Shown piece after piece: positions 11,524-22,297 of a DNA stretch of 64,000 bases. Both the position numbers and the translations under genes were made by a program. Each line of letters opens with the position of its first letter. The first letter of the stretch is position 1. The DNA is from Phycomyces nitens. Taxonomy: Eukaryota > Mucoromycota > Mucoromycetes > Mucorales > Phycomycetaceae. The stretch covers positions 744,001 to 808,000 of the forward strand of contig JAHRBC010000004.1 in the NCBI GenBank assembly GCA_022702545.1. Reading direction: 5' to 3'. A model generated the notes under the pieces. It ran no database searches, was not told where the DNA came from, and was given only the letters and a program-made list of their open reading frames with translations.

Positions 11524-12217
11524 TTAAAGCTTCTGGACCTTGAGACCATCCTTGAAGAAGGTGAAGTAGGGGGTGACACCATCCTCACGGTAGTTCAAGA
11601 GAGCGACCATACCATCGGGGTTCATGCTCTCACCAACGTAGAACTCGTAGTCCTTGAAGTTACCGAGGAGGCTCTTGACAAAGACAGCGATCTTCTTCTC
11701 GAAAACGGGAATACGCTCGGGGTTGGTCTCGGCCAACTTGGCCTTGATGGCCTTCATGTAACCCTTGATGTAGGTCATGTAGGACTTCTTGTCGAAGGAG
11801 GTCTCGGTAAGACGGTTGTTGTAGATGACGTTGTTGACGGTCTTGACATTATCGTCAGCTCCCTCATCATCACCACCCTCAGCGGAAGGGTTGGCACCAA
11901 TATCAATATCACCACCTTCCATGACCTGGATCATCTTACAGTCGACCTCGTAAGCAATGTCATCGATCTCCTTGATGTCCTGTTGGTTGTAAAAAAAAGA
12001 GAGAGAGAGTATTAGTAAATCTGTGGTAATGATTTGATTTGATATTTAAAGGTTGATTAAACATACGTAAACATCAGAGAACATCTCATCGTCTGCATAA
12101 TAGTAATGACAATAGATCAAACAAAAAGATAGGGATTTCTCGGTGAGTTTTTGAGCAATAGATATATCTCGTTTTCATCCATTTCTTACCGGTAATGATA
12201 TCAGTGTACAGAAGCAT
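11524..12217 (-). CDS. TCTP: Translationally controlled tumour protein (TCTP / Tma19)
   Basis: Three exons (12217-12190, 12092-12067, 11979-11524) give 169 residues, the normal TCTP length. The start MLLYTDIITDDEMFSD, the acidic loop GGDDEGADDN, the helical stretch FDKKSYMTYIKGYMKAI and the C-terminal strand block YFTFFKDGLKVQKL are diagnostic. TCTP is an abundant cytosolic protein that associates with ribosomes, binds calcium and tubulin, and is linked to growth signalling and mitochondrial stress in fungi. The coding part is GC-richer than its surroundings with a narrow codon set, as expected for a highly expressed gene. Exon 2 is only 26 bases, and the first exon ends inside codon 10. Confidence 0.97.
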
Positions 12218-13939
12218 GGTTGATAGTTAATGGATGGATTGATCGGTTGTGCAGATGGTTTCCAAGAGAAAGAGAAAGACACTACCCGGAATTCTGAGTT
12301 TTTTACCTCTGATGGCGGTGTTTTAACTGTCAGCGTCATCATTTCAGGTCTCATTTTTTTGACCACTAGCCTTTGTGGATCAAGGCATTTGGGCAATGAG
12401 GTCCAAAGTTATTAAGGACCCGGCCTTTACTTGTCCAAAGTAGCAGGAAATTAATATGCAAAATACTCTATATATTTATTTACTTTGTGCTGTGTAGCTT
12501 TATCGGGCCAATAGTATCCTGTGTATGGCTTGATCCATATGCTTCTAGAATAATAGTTTATTATATTCTGGGCAAAATAGGCTTTATCAATCTCAATTGT
12601 GCTTATCCACCACACATCTAAGTCATGCCCTTTGATAAACTTGGGGTTTCATGTTGCTCTTGACCATCAGTGTCAAACCATTTGATCTGTCAAATCACCC
12701 TTGGAGATTACTCTATATTTTGACAATAGTTTTTCTCTGGGCTTATTTAGTGTCACCACATTAAATTGCTGTCAAACATATTTAAACACTCTGAGAATCA
12801 AGATTACTGAAAAAAAGAAAAAAACAATTGGTTTGAAAACACACATGGCATCAATACACCTATCCCTACCAACAGTACTTTCCGGCAAGATCAAACTATG
12901 ATTTTACAGCAAACATACATCATACGCGCCACACTTCTTTGTGGCTTAACAAGTGGCGGAATTCTCGCATATTGCTTATTACGGCAATTTCAAGCCATTT
13001 ATTAAATGGCTAGGGTTTGATGATAATATCAAGTCAAGCAATACAAAATGTGCTCAAATGGTCAGGATTAAACAGATAGATACCCAAACCGGATAGCTTT
13101 TTATCAATAAAAAAACGTGTGTTTGTGCCTTGATTCACACGATCAAAAACGACTAGTGACTAATTCTCCTTTGCTTTTTTTGTATCATACTTTGATAAAG
13201 AAGATATTTTTACAAACAAAAATGAATTGGCTATAAATTATAATTCTAGCAGGTAAACACTCGAGTTCCAAGTAGTTTGTGTATATATCAATAGGCTGCC
13301 AACAATATACTTTTATTTAGATATGATATCAGCAAGCGATAGGGATCATTGAGCGTTTGTTGTATGGCCAGGAAACTGATTTTGAGTTCATAATTTCTTT
13401 TTTCTAAACCCTTTTTTTTCTTTCTTTCTTTTCTTTATCTAATGAACTCTGGTAATTATTAATTGCTTTCTAGATCCCTGTATTACAAAACGATCTCATT
13501 AGCATGTGTATATGATGCCATGGAAACGAATATTTAGAAACAGGTAATTAGGTTCGCTCGTAGCCGATTGACCGATATGTTGCAAAAATCCCATATCCTA
13601 GGTACAATTCTACCCTGGTTTTACAGCCTCCTTTGTTTTTTTTTCTGTGTGTGTGTGTGTGTAGGCCAATGTAGGACTAGGCTAGAGAACAATGGAAAAT
13701 ACACGTGCAAATCATAATACGGCCAGCACATGCTTCTAGTACAATAGAGAGACAAAATGCATAATTTTACGATAGAGATATTTGCATATATTTAGGATTG
13801 TATGTAAGAAATGACAGTTTAGAAATATATATATGTATATAAAAAAAAGTTAAATAGGGGTTCATTAAAGGAGTATTTCGATTTGGTTTGATGTTGGAGT
13901 TAATATATGATAAATGATACTCTCTCACAAGAGATTTGT
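12218..13939. other. Long intergenic, TCTP promoter side
   Basis: About 1.7 kb without a supportable gene. It contains a TG microsatellite near 13647-13662, a CTTT-rich tract near 13410-13440 and a candidate RFX-type site at 13514. The open frame 12701-12901 has no recognisable feature. Confidence 0.55.
13514..13527. promoter_or_regulatory. Candidate RFX X-box-like site
   Basis: GATGCCATGGAAAC resembles the RFX X-box (GTNRCC, two bases, RGYAAC) with two to three differences. It lies in gene-free DNA upstream of TCTP. Weak on its own. Confidence 0.25.
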
Positions 13940-15250
13940 TTATGCAGCAACAGGTTGCCCAAGATCTTTACGGGTCTGAGTATCAGCTTCGAGCGGGTTG
14001 GCAGTAGAAACCGCGGCAGGAAGAAACTGGATGGGCGCAGGAAGAGGCCCAATAGGAACCTTTGATTTCTCATTCCCTACCCGTTGCCAATGATAAAGCT
14101 GATGCGTGGGAGAGGGTGGACAAGTGGTCTTTTTGGGATAGCTCAAGAGGCTGCGTGGGATAGGGAATATTCCAGTCATACGCTTGGCAACCCAAAAGAT
14201 TATATTTAGTGGCAATAACACAAGGCTGACAAAGATACCGTGTGAAGAGCGCTGGTCTTGTTCGATTCGATAACAGATGAAATCATCAAATTCACGCACT
14301 TTGGAGTTGATTGATTCAAAGCATTCCTCAGACCATTGTCGCATGGCCGATTCTTTTCTCTCAAAACGTCTGATTGATTTGGCGAGTTGGTGAATAGTAG
14401 GGTTGATTTCTTTGGTGACCTAAAAAGTAGATTAGCCTAAATACTAAAATGCTCCCAAGTACCTGGCCCAAGTCTTTCTTGGTGACAAACGCCCGTCGGA
14501 GGCCATAGAGCTCTTCTTCCATGATGTTGAGTTTCTTTTGGAGGGCGTCTACGTGGCTTTCGGTGACCTGGATTTCGCTCTGTAGATAGACTGTACGTTC
14601 CTTGAGAAGGTTCATGACATGAGAAAGTGGCTTTATGGATGCTGCGAGGACAAACACGGCAACATTAAATGAATTAATGTATCGTTCGTAGTGGTGCAAG
14701 AAATAGCGACTGTATTGGAGGGTGTAGCCAGCAATTGCAGGCGAAACAAGTACCCAAATTAGGCCGAGGATTTCATGGCGATGGAGCTCATCAGCAATGG
14801 CAGCTCTTCGGTCTGATTCGGTGGGATTTGTGGAGCTATGAACTGCATTTTCATGAATCATACGACGTGATCTTGCACCTTCGTAATAGGTCCAAGGCAC
14901 TATATTTTCATATTGTATTGAATGTTAGTGTGTGTGTGTGTGTGTGTTGAATGGCCATGTAACAAGTTACCTGTTACCCATGAATATACATAGTAGAGGA
15001 TCAAGAGGATCGTTATGAAATCGCTCCAGATCTCGGCCGTTCCTCCAAGAAAGGCACCAAGGGCGGGTGCAATGGCTAATAGGATTGGCCAGGAGAGTCC
15101 CACAGGAAATCCTGGAGGACCTGGCGATGGTTCTGGTTGTTTTGATAAGGGAATGTGGCGATTTGGAGAGTGGCGAATAGGTCGACGTGAGGGTGGGGGT
15201 GGCATAAACCGGTGCATGGAGACATCGGCTTCGTTTTCTGATAGGCTCAT
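13940..15250 (-). CDS. Unrecognised membrane protein with coiled coil
   Basis: Three exons (15250-14971, 14899-14463, 14419-13940) give 398 residues. The N-terminal ~50 residues are Pro/Arg/His-rich (PPPPSRRP). Hydrophobic segments follow near 52-70 (WPILLAIAPALGAFLGG), 75-92, 135-155 (ILGLIWVLVSPAIAGYTLQY) and 170-185. A heptad-rich helix (LKERTVYLQSEIQVTESHV to EEELYGLRRAF) fits a coiled coil at about 195-235. A further membrane segment is likely around FVSLVLLPLNIIFWVAKRM (about 310). The C-terminus is Pro-rich. I do not recognise the family and propose no function beyond a multi-pass or peripheral membrane role. The first intron contains a CA/TG repeat. It lies head to head with DENND6, with 0.62 kb between start codons. 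Confidence 0.75.
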
Positions 15251-15871
15251 TATTGAAATAAAAGGAAGGAAGAAATGAAGAGAAAAAAAAAGGGTGGTGT
15301 GCTGGAAAGTTTTATATATATTTTTGTCAGCTGAAGATTACACAGTCAAAGTAGTCTTTTTTTTATTTTATTTATTTATTATAAATTATTATTATCGAAT
15401 AATTAATTAATTAGCCATTTACAATATCCTTATTATTATGATTATTATGATTATTATTTTCTGATCTGTGCGTCATTTGGGCTTAATGCAGTGATTGTAA
15501 CCTTTTTCATACAAGAATCGTTTCAAAAATATTAATAATATAATTATATTTACTATTATTATAGCATCTTTATACAGCATAAGAAAAGGTCACAGAGAGA
15601 TTTAATCGAGATTCCCATCAGTCATATAACAATCCCGCGACTCATTGTCCATTCGAGCCAATAAGTTACAAAACAGTAATACCAAGAGGTTCTCTCTCTC
15701 TATTTTTTCCCTTTAGAATTCAAAACTCCGTCCACCAGTGCATCCTTTTTGAAATCCAACCAAAAAAAGCAAAGAGTTGGTTTAGGCAATTAAGTCCAAC
15801 TCTTTTCTCTCTCTCACAAATTTATTTTCCATACTCCTTTTTGCCATTCCCTACGAATACCCTTCATCTAC
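15251..15871. other. Divergent promoter region
   Basis: Shared upstream DNA of the membrane protein gene and DENND6. ATT/TTA repeats at 15365-15460 and 15530-15565, and CT repeats near 15690 and 15810. No gene seen. Confidence 0.6.
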
Positions 15872-18493
15872 ATGGAGTCCGATCTCTCGCTCTCCAAGCC
15901 ATCTTCCCCTCGTCTCATCCCTCATGCCAACCACACTCGTTACTTACATAGCACTTACTGTGCTAACCACGGTTCGCCACAGTCAACCAAAGACTCTCCC
16001 AGTCGCTCTCCACGCCCGCTTGGACGAATGGCATCTCATTCGAATCCTGGAGTCCAAGAGGCAGACATTAGCGATTCCCCTGCAGATCTCTCTCTAAGAA
16101 AGCAAGCCTCAACCTCCTCTTTACAGTTTCACTTGGGTTACTGCAGTTCTCAGCCTGATCTATTAAAGAACCCTATATCGCCAGCCCTCTCCTTCTCAAT
16201 CCCATCTCCTCCTGTTCATGATCTAGATATTACCGAGAACCAAGACGACACAAAAATGCTCCAATTAGAACCCGAAGATCTGGCTCGGTTTCGTAAATGG
16301 GTTATTGGTTTTTGTGTCGTGAATTTCGATCTAGAGATCGGACAAGGTACGAGTGGTTTCTGCGCACCAATATAGACTATTAATATCTTTTTTGGATAAT
16401 TAGCACTAGACTATGTATATCCACCTATGGAACTATCGCCGGACGAAAAGAAGAATATGTATGTATGTGTGTGTGTTGGGGGACCTCTTTATATTTTTAT
16501 TGACTGGTTTGTGATTAGATGCTTTTCTGCATTTCCGGATTCCAACGTGTTTGAGGTTGGTGATCAGGTATATAATGTACGAGTGAGAGCAAGTAATTCA
16601 GGGTTTGCAGTATCTGGTGAGGTTACGGATAATAATCTGTAAAAAGAAAAATCTACTAATCTCATTGACAGGCCCAACTGCAAATGCTGGCTTCCTCTAT
16701 GGCTATGTATTCTTTCGTCAAAAAAAGGACCCCTCAATTCGACGTGGTTATTTCCAGGTAAGGACTGCTAGAGTTATATATATATATATAAAGACATGTA
16801 TTTATCTTGGATGTATATAGAAATCAATTGTCCTTCTTTCCCAACATCCCTGGATTGGCCTCTTTTCCCGCCTGATCGGCATCCTCGGTCCAGCCTATTT
16901 TGAGACCGGACAGCCCATGCTCGAAGCAGCATGCATGAATATTGCCAGTTGGTAAGCTACCTTGCCATTCTGTACCCAATTAACCATATCTCTAGGCTTT
17001 CGCCTGTCGAAGGCCAAGTGTTTGACTTGCCATTCCTAGGCAATCTGCTCCAGGTCGAGCTACACCAGCCCTTTAAACCACAATTATTGGAGACAAGTCC
17101 ATTCGATATGAACAAATTGCAGCCTGATCTGCAGGTAAAAGAAGAAACAATGCACTGCTAGACTGTGAGCTGATTCGAATATGTAGATCATGGCGTCTCT
17201 GCCTATCCGAGGCCTCTACAATCACTTTAAAGACATTCTTCCGGATCTATGGCTACTCTGGGAATTGATGCTTCTGGCTGAACCCCTGGTTGTTTTTGCA
17301 CCAGACCCAACTGTCTGCAGTGAAGCAGTTGTGTCTCTTGTCGACCTAATTAATCCTGTAAGCCCTTTGGTTCACCCTTTACACGTGCTTACCTGAGAAA
17401 TTGAATAGATACCCTATTGTGGAGATTATCGACCCTATTTCACTATTCAGGATACCGATTTCAAATACTTTATTACCAAAAACAAGGTAAAGAAATTGGC
17501 CCCAGGTTTTTCCCCCAAACAGCCCTTTTGACTTTGTTGATTCTATAGCCAGCATCTAATCTGGTTCTCGGGGTAACCAACCCATATTTCCAAACCGCCA
17601 TTGAGCATTGGCCTCACAGTATTCGAGTAGGCCGTCAACAGCTACGGTATAAACCAAGAGAAATATTATGATTATTAAATTTATAACTCAAAGGTGGTAC
17701 GGTTATTAGAAAGCCAGATGGAACACCAATGACGGCCCACAACAGCCCTCTCAATTCATCTAAAAAACCCAAACCTGGCCTGTCATCCAAACCAAGCACC
17801 ACATTTGATTTTGTACAGGTATGACTTGAGAGTGTGTGCTGTACCTCGAGACTGACCTCTCTTAAAGGGCGTTACTTCGAAACGAAAAGCAGTCATTGCC
17901 AAGGACCGTGATCTGTTGAGAATGTTTACAGAAGCTGAGCTGAGGCGATATCCTCCAGGTAAAAATACAAGAGATAGGCAAACAAGTTTTTTCTTCTTCT
18001 TCTTTTTTCTTAAAAAAGAAAAGAAAGATAAATTCATATTCTGAGTTGACACATGTTCCGTAGATTGGGTGCTCAACAATATGTTGCGGCGACACTTTGT
18101 CGATCTGACGGAGAAGTTCCTTGTCCCACTAAACCGCTATTTTAGTACATTGATTCCTGTTGCTAGGCAAGTTTTTATTTTAAAAGAAAAAAAGAAAATT
18201 TGTAACCTTGGAAACTCGGGTGAAATAACATCATGTGCAGTCTTATGACCGAGGTTAGGCCTCCTCCACGCCTCAAGCCTTTCCAGACAGACCAGTTCAT
18301 GAAGTCCTTGAAAGAACATGGTCCCCAACTGCCTTTTAAATCGACCTTTAAAACCCGCACTTCGACAACCGATCCCACCAAAGAACTCTACAGCCAATTC
18401 CTAAAGTGCGGCAACTTTGCAACCTGGTTACAGCACCGAACGACCGAGGCCCAAATTGAGATTAACAAGCAATACAATGGATTCTGTTCATAG
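15872..18493 (+). CDS. DENND6: DENND6-type Rab guanine nucleotide exchange factor
   Basis: DENN-domain protein of the DENND6/FAM116 group, which activates endosomal Rabs (Rab14 in animals) in recycling traffic. The first exon (15872-16346) encodes a Ser/Pro-rich N-terminus of ~140 residues, then FRKWVIGFCVVNFDLEIGQ. The next exons continue ALDYVYPPMELSPDEKKN and CFSAFPDSNVFEVGD, which is the family's upstream DENN signature. Later landmarks are GFLYGYVFFRQKKDPSIRRGYFQ (first 20 residues are the key part), SIVLLSQHPWIGLFSRLIG, LWLLWELMLLAEPLVV (core DENN helix), CGDYRPYFTIQDTDF and, near the end, WVLNNMLRRHFVDLTEKFL. About thirteen exons with short GT-AG introns are needed; a few borders (around 17640-17720 and 16385-16670) are approximate. 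Total length is around 600 residues, normal for the family. The ATG at 15872 is the first in the open frame. Confidence 0.88.
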
Positions 18494-18614
18494 ACTATCA
18501 AAGGAGAGAATCTTTAAAGAGCTTCATTTCTTAATCAATTGAAATGGTAAGGAACATGGACTGTATAATAATAATAACAATAATCATCATCATCAGCATC
18601 ATCATAATAATAAC

Positions 18615-18645
<31 letters not shown>

Positions 18646-18994
18646 TTCACAATAATAATAATCACATTAACAAAGAGGGGGATCTTGGGTATATTTTGTA
18701 AAAAGAACTCTTTCTAATTACAAAATAAATATATATATAAAAAGAAGAAGAGGGTTCTTGAAAATGACCAAGGCAGATTAGATGGATATATTCTTTAGGG
18801 CCCTTTTTTATTTTTATTTTATTTTGTCAGTGCCAGTAACCTTGGATACCAAAATAAAAAATGGCACGCCTATTTAGCTTCTATTTTCGGATGAGCACAA
18901 GGAACGTGGCTGGGATTTCGAGCCGTGTCTTTATTTGGGTAACTTATCCAGACCACACTTCTTGCACTCCTTTCTCCCTTTTCCTATTATACGT
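18494..18994. other. Intergenic after DENND6
   Basis: TAA/CAT microsatellite block 18568-18665, then the short promoter of the next + strand gene. No gene seen. Confidence 0.6.
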
Positions 18995-19975
18995 ATGCCA
19001 ACCTTTGCTCCATTCTCTCGTGTCCGATCAGTCAAGCTCCCGACATTCAAACGGCACCCATCACCTCCTAAACCTTCAGTCTCGACATCCACAACCCCTA
19101 CAGAGGCTCACAAACCAATTGCTCGTCTTCGCACTGCCAGCAGTCCGACTTCCAACAGCTTTGCCGAGACTCTAAAAGTGATATCAAAAGAAGCCCAGAG
19201 TGGGCGGTTCAGCGATGTGTTTGATGCCTTTTTCTTTACCGACAAGCGATGCCAGAACAGAGCCTTTTTTATGGCCGCCCGCCTAAAGCAAACCCTACTG
19301 CCGCTCTTAAATGCCTCTAAAGAAACCAACCATGACGCACTCTGGAGGATAATCACCTACAGACTCTACACATTCAACTATATCTTATTCGTCTTACCCG
19401 CCACCTGTGAAGAACGCCTTGATCTGCTGAGCCGGCTCGAGTCAGAACTGGCACAACTGGGTGATGGCCAAGACTTGCATAGGAGTGGAGGAATGGAAGC
19501 CCACTTTGCGGTTAGATATGCACTGACCAACAAGAGGCATCGTCAGCGTCGCCGTCGGACGTTGCTCGAGGACGCATTTGAGGCAGAGAGACCACAGGAA
19601 CCAGCAGAGGATATTGATTACCTAATTTCCCGAGCAAGACAGACTCTTGAACACTGCCTCAAGAGTGAGTCCAAACTAGGGCCAACTGAGAGAGACGCGA
19701 TGTATGTATTCCATGGAATGCGAGTTGGTTTGCATGGTGCATTTGAACCAAGGATTGAACTGGCTTCCAGTGAGAGCCGGTTATCTCAGAGGCTACACCA
19801 GGCCGTGATAGATAGTCAGGCCATTGCTAACCTAGAATATGTCAACCCATTTGAGGACGACAATTGCATTGTGACCGAAGAGGACGAGGAAGATGAAGCG
19901 GCAATTCGCCCGAAGTCTTTTGTGGATACCAATTTCTACAACGCACAACCAGCGACTGTTCGGTACACTTCCTAG
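18995..19975 (+). CDS. Unrecognised 326-residue protein, single exon
   Basis: One uninterrupted frame of 326 residues from the first ATG (MPTFAPFSRVRSVKLPTF). The first ~50 residues are basic and Ser/Thr/Pro-rich. The middle (about 55-160) is predicted helical, with FSDVFDAFFFTDKRCQNRAF and YRLYTFNYILFVLPATCEER. A strongly basic patch KRHRQRRRRTLLEDAFEAER near 186-205 could be a nuclear signal or RNA/phosphoinositide-binding site. The C-terminal third is acidic (IVTEEDEEDEAAIR). No family was recognised. Coding character is supported by length, lack of stops in a window where A/T-rich DNA breaks other frames, and higher GC than the flanks. It follows DENND6 on the same strand. Confidence 0.7.
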   Translation: MPTFAPFSRVRSVKLPTFKRHPSPPKPSVSTSTTPTEAHKPIARLRTASSPTSNSFAETLKVISKEAQSGRFSDVFDAFFFTDKRCQNRAFFMAARLKQTLLPLLNASKETNHDALWRIITYRLYTFNYILFVLPATCEERLDLLSRLESELAQLGDGQDLHRSGGMEAHFAVRYALTNKRHRQRRRRTLLEDAFEAERPQEPAEDIDYLISRARQTLEHCLKSESKLGPTERDAMYVFHGMRVGLHGAFEPRIELASSESRLSQRLHQAVIDSQAIANLEYVNPFEDDNCIVTEEDEEDEAAIRPKSFVDTNFYNAQPATVRYTS

Positions 19976-20367
19976 AGACCTACATTTCATTATGTTTATG
20001 TTTTATTATTTTATTTTTTTTATTTTTTTTTGATATATATATATATTTACAGACTTTATATATGTGGGAAAATGTACTTGTGATTTCCTTAATATTTTTG
20101 TACCTTTCTTTATCCCTGTAAACACAGTTGAATAGATTTTTTATTTTTATTATTTCTATTATTATTAATATTGGTATTGTTATAATCATCACGTCAAGTC
20201 TGGGCCTTTTTCTTTTTTCTTTTGCTGTGTTTGTAATTCAGAGATAAAAATCCAAGGCCAAACCAAAATTACAAAATATATGGTATCAGTAAAGATTGAG
20301 ACAGATAAGCTCATATTTTATTATAATTATTTACACGATTTTACAGACTGGTTTACAAGACACTGTC
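19976..20367. other. Convergent intergenic
   Basis: A/T-rich 3' flanks of two convergent genes with T-rich and TA tracts (20005-20050). No gene seen. Confidence 0.6.
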
Positions 20368-20652
20368 TTATTTTTGAGAATGATTGAATGGAAATTTAGC
20401 ATGGGAATTGTGACCAAAGTTGATTCCATAATCACGACGCCAATGATGCTCTGCCTGTTTGTTAGAGTCCCAGAGGTCATTAGAGGTTCCGCGAGAACCA
20501 CGGCGAGCCATTACATGAGGGGAAATTTGTCCCTCCCAGGTATCCTTGTCGACCGCACTGGTCTGTTCAGGTGCAGAGTTTCGACGGGCATACATTGTTG
20601 CTCCTGCTACACCCACGGCTCCCAAGGTGAATAAAGTTGCTGGTCCTGGCAT
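20368..20652 (-). CDS. Small protein with N-terminal hydrophobic segment (94 aa)
   Basis: Single-exon 94-residue protein starting MPGPATLFTLGAVGVAGATM, a short Ala/Gly-rich hydrophobic stretch followed by YARRN. This could be a membrane anchor or an organelle-targeting segment. The rest is hydrophilic, with HVMARRGSRGTSNDLWDSNK and a His/Asn/Phe-rich tail ending in FNHSQK. No family was recognised. GC and codon use are higher than the flanks, and a start with adjoining TATA-like T/A-rich DNA upstream supports a real gene. The next gene upstream on the same strand (21886-22095) has a similar layout. Confidence 0.6.
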   Translation of the reverse strand: MPGPATLFTLGAVGVAGATMYARRNSAPEQTSAVDKDTWEGQISPHVMARRGSRGTSNDLWDSNKQAEHHWRRDYGINFGHNSHAKFPFNHSQK

Positions 20653-21038
20653 GATAATTGATTTTGAATAAAGTGAGGATAAAATGGACAAAACTAGAGA
20701 GGTTTTTATAGACAAACCAACATTGCGCCATCATATGCGACTAACCAAGATAATCCTTAGTGTGTGAATAGTTATGCAAAACAAAAAAGAAACCGTTATC
20801 TCAGTCAAACTAGGCGAGGGAATTTACAAGTGTATATTTATATTTAATAGAAACACCTCCAGTTGGAATTGCACACACTGGATTAAACATATATTTTATT
20901 TATATCAACCTCTAATTGATATATATATATAGATATATATATATATTAAACAATTGGCCTCGTTTCTTAAAGGTGACCATTGACAATCTGCTGTAGAAAA
21001 ATCCTCCCGTCTTTGCAAGCAAGGGCCATGGGATGTCT

Positions 21039-21053
21039 GTTGCCATGGAAAAC
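21039..21053. promoter_or_regulatory. Candidate RFX X-box-like half-pair
   Basis: GTTGCCATGGAAAAC has a perfect left half-site GTTGCC of the RFX X-box and a degenerate right half. It sits 387 bases upstream of the 94-residue gene and 28 bases from a second, better match. Confidence 0.35.
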
Positions 21054-21080
21054 ATAAAGATTCTTGGAATTCATTGGTAT

Positions 21081-21094
21081 GTTGGCATGGCAAC
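21081..21094. promoter_or_regulatory. Candidate RFX X-box-like palindrome
   Basis: GTTGGCATGGCAAC is one base off the fully palindromic X-box GTTGCCATGGCAAC bound by RFX winged-helix factors. Its pairing with the site at 21039 makes chance less likely. Confidence 0.4.
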
Positions 21095-21885
21095 AAATAC
21101 TCTCACGCACTAAAAGCCAAAAAGTTAAGATTTAATATCACAGCTGAAACGAGCTTTTGGTCTGTGATCACGTCAATTTTAAGTTGTATAGTATGGAATA
21201 AAAGAAACAAACACCTAAAGACACTTGGTCAGATATCCTAATAGAACTATATAGACAATTGGTTTATTGCTCAATAAACCAGTGTGGTGTCTAAAAGTCT
21301 TGTAAAAACAAAAACAAAAAAGAGTGAGAGTATGGGATCAAAATGGAAATCCAATATGTACAAATCCAGTCTTTAGAATCACTCTCTATTTTGGGGGCGT
21401 GACACACGTTTGTACACACGACGTGAGGTGGTTGGACATGAATGTAACATGGAGATATCGAAATATATCTTTGGATTTGGTGCGAGTGTGTATGTAGAGA
21501 CAAACGCCAGGATCCAGAATTCATTATAGAAGCTTATTTTTTTTTGAAAAAGTAACCAACAACATGAGCCCCACAAGTTACTTTTGTGGGGCTGTTTAAA
21601 GTTTTGAAAGGTCCAGTCCATCACTAACCTGCCATTTTAGATTAAAGGTAGAGAAGAGACCTCTGTCTCACGATATAAGATATATAAGATATATATATGT
21701 ATATATATAATGTGGTTGATTTTTTTTAATATAGACCATTTGGGGGAGAGTTCTTAATAGTATAGGAATAGGAATGATATTGGAATTAAAGAAAGGGAGG
21801 GTAATATACAAAAAGTAGCATGAAAGATTTGGCATGAAGGGTATTGATATCAAATCAATAGATATCAATTGGCTTGAAAGGGCTG

Positions 21886-22095
21886 TTAGACACCACCACA
21901 GCTGCGGCCAACGTCGACAAGACCAAGACCATTGTTCACCTTACGCCATTGTTCCTGGGCAGAAGGGCTGGAGCCTTGGGACATGATGGTCGAATGGGCT
22001 AGAGAGGGCTGGGCAGTGGTGCGGATGTACGTAGCATAGGCAGCCGCAGCGGCAATGGGAGCAAGAACAATCGAGGCTGTACGAGAGCTAATCAT
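21886..22095 (-). CDS. Small protein with N-terminal hydrophobic segment (69 aa)
   Basis: Single-exon 69-residue protein. The N-terminus MISSRTASIVLAPIAAAAAY is a basic, Ala-rich hydrophobic stretch suited to a membrane anchor or mitochondrial presequence. The tail WRKVNNGLGLVDVGRSCGGV is polar with a Gly-rich end. The ATG at 22095 was chosen over an upstream in-frame ATG because the extension to 22212 lies in promoter-like DNA, with a TATA-like CCTATATAAAC at 22144-22154. The layout resembles the 94-residue neighbour. I recognise no family. It may be a stress-responsive gene, given the CRE-like site upstream, but this is inference. Confidence 0.6.
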   Translation of the reverse strand: MISSRTASIVLAPIAAAAAYATYIRTTAQPSLAHSTIMSQGSSPSAQEQWRKVNNGLGLVDVGRSCGGV

Positions 22096-22268
22096 GGTTG
22101 ATCCTATTATCAATTCATAATCGACCAGGAATTGTCTTGGGTTTATATAGGAAAATCCAAAGAGTACAATTAAAATGGGGTGAGCGTGTGATCGGAACTT
22201 GCCCCGCCCCATCGTCCAAAGCCTATCTGAGTTGATATGAATTTATGCAATAATTACCCAGTCACGCA

Positions 22269-22276
22269 TGACGTCT
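22269..22276. promoter_or_regulatory. CRE-like TGACGTCT site
   Basis: TGACGTCT matches seven of eight bases of the ATF/CREB site TGACGTCA. It lies about 175 bases upstream of the 69-residue gene's start, a plausible promoter distance. Confidence 0.35.
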
Positions 22277-22297
22277 CTCCGGCCAATTTCGGAGAGA
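22274..22297. repeat. Inverted repeat around a CCAAT box
   Basis: Perfect 8-base arms TCTCTCCG and CGGAGAGA flank an 8-base loop GCCAATTT that contains a CCAAT motif. It overlaps the CRE-like site and lies about 180 bases upstream of the 69-residue gene. Confidence 0.5.

Larger units (their letters stand above)
20653..21885. other. Intergenic between the two small-protein genes
   Basis: About 1.2 kb with no gene. It holds a TA repeat at 20920-20946, two close RFX-like motifs (21039 and 21081) and a second TA tract at 21680-21710. Open frames here lack conserved features. Confidence 0.55.
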
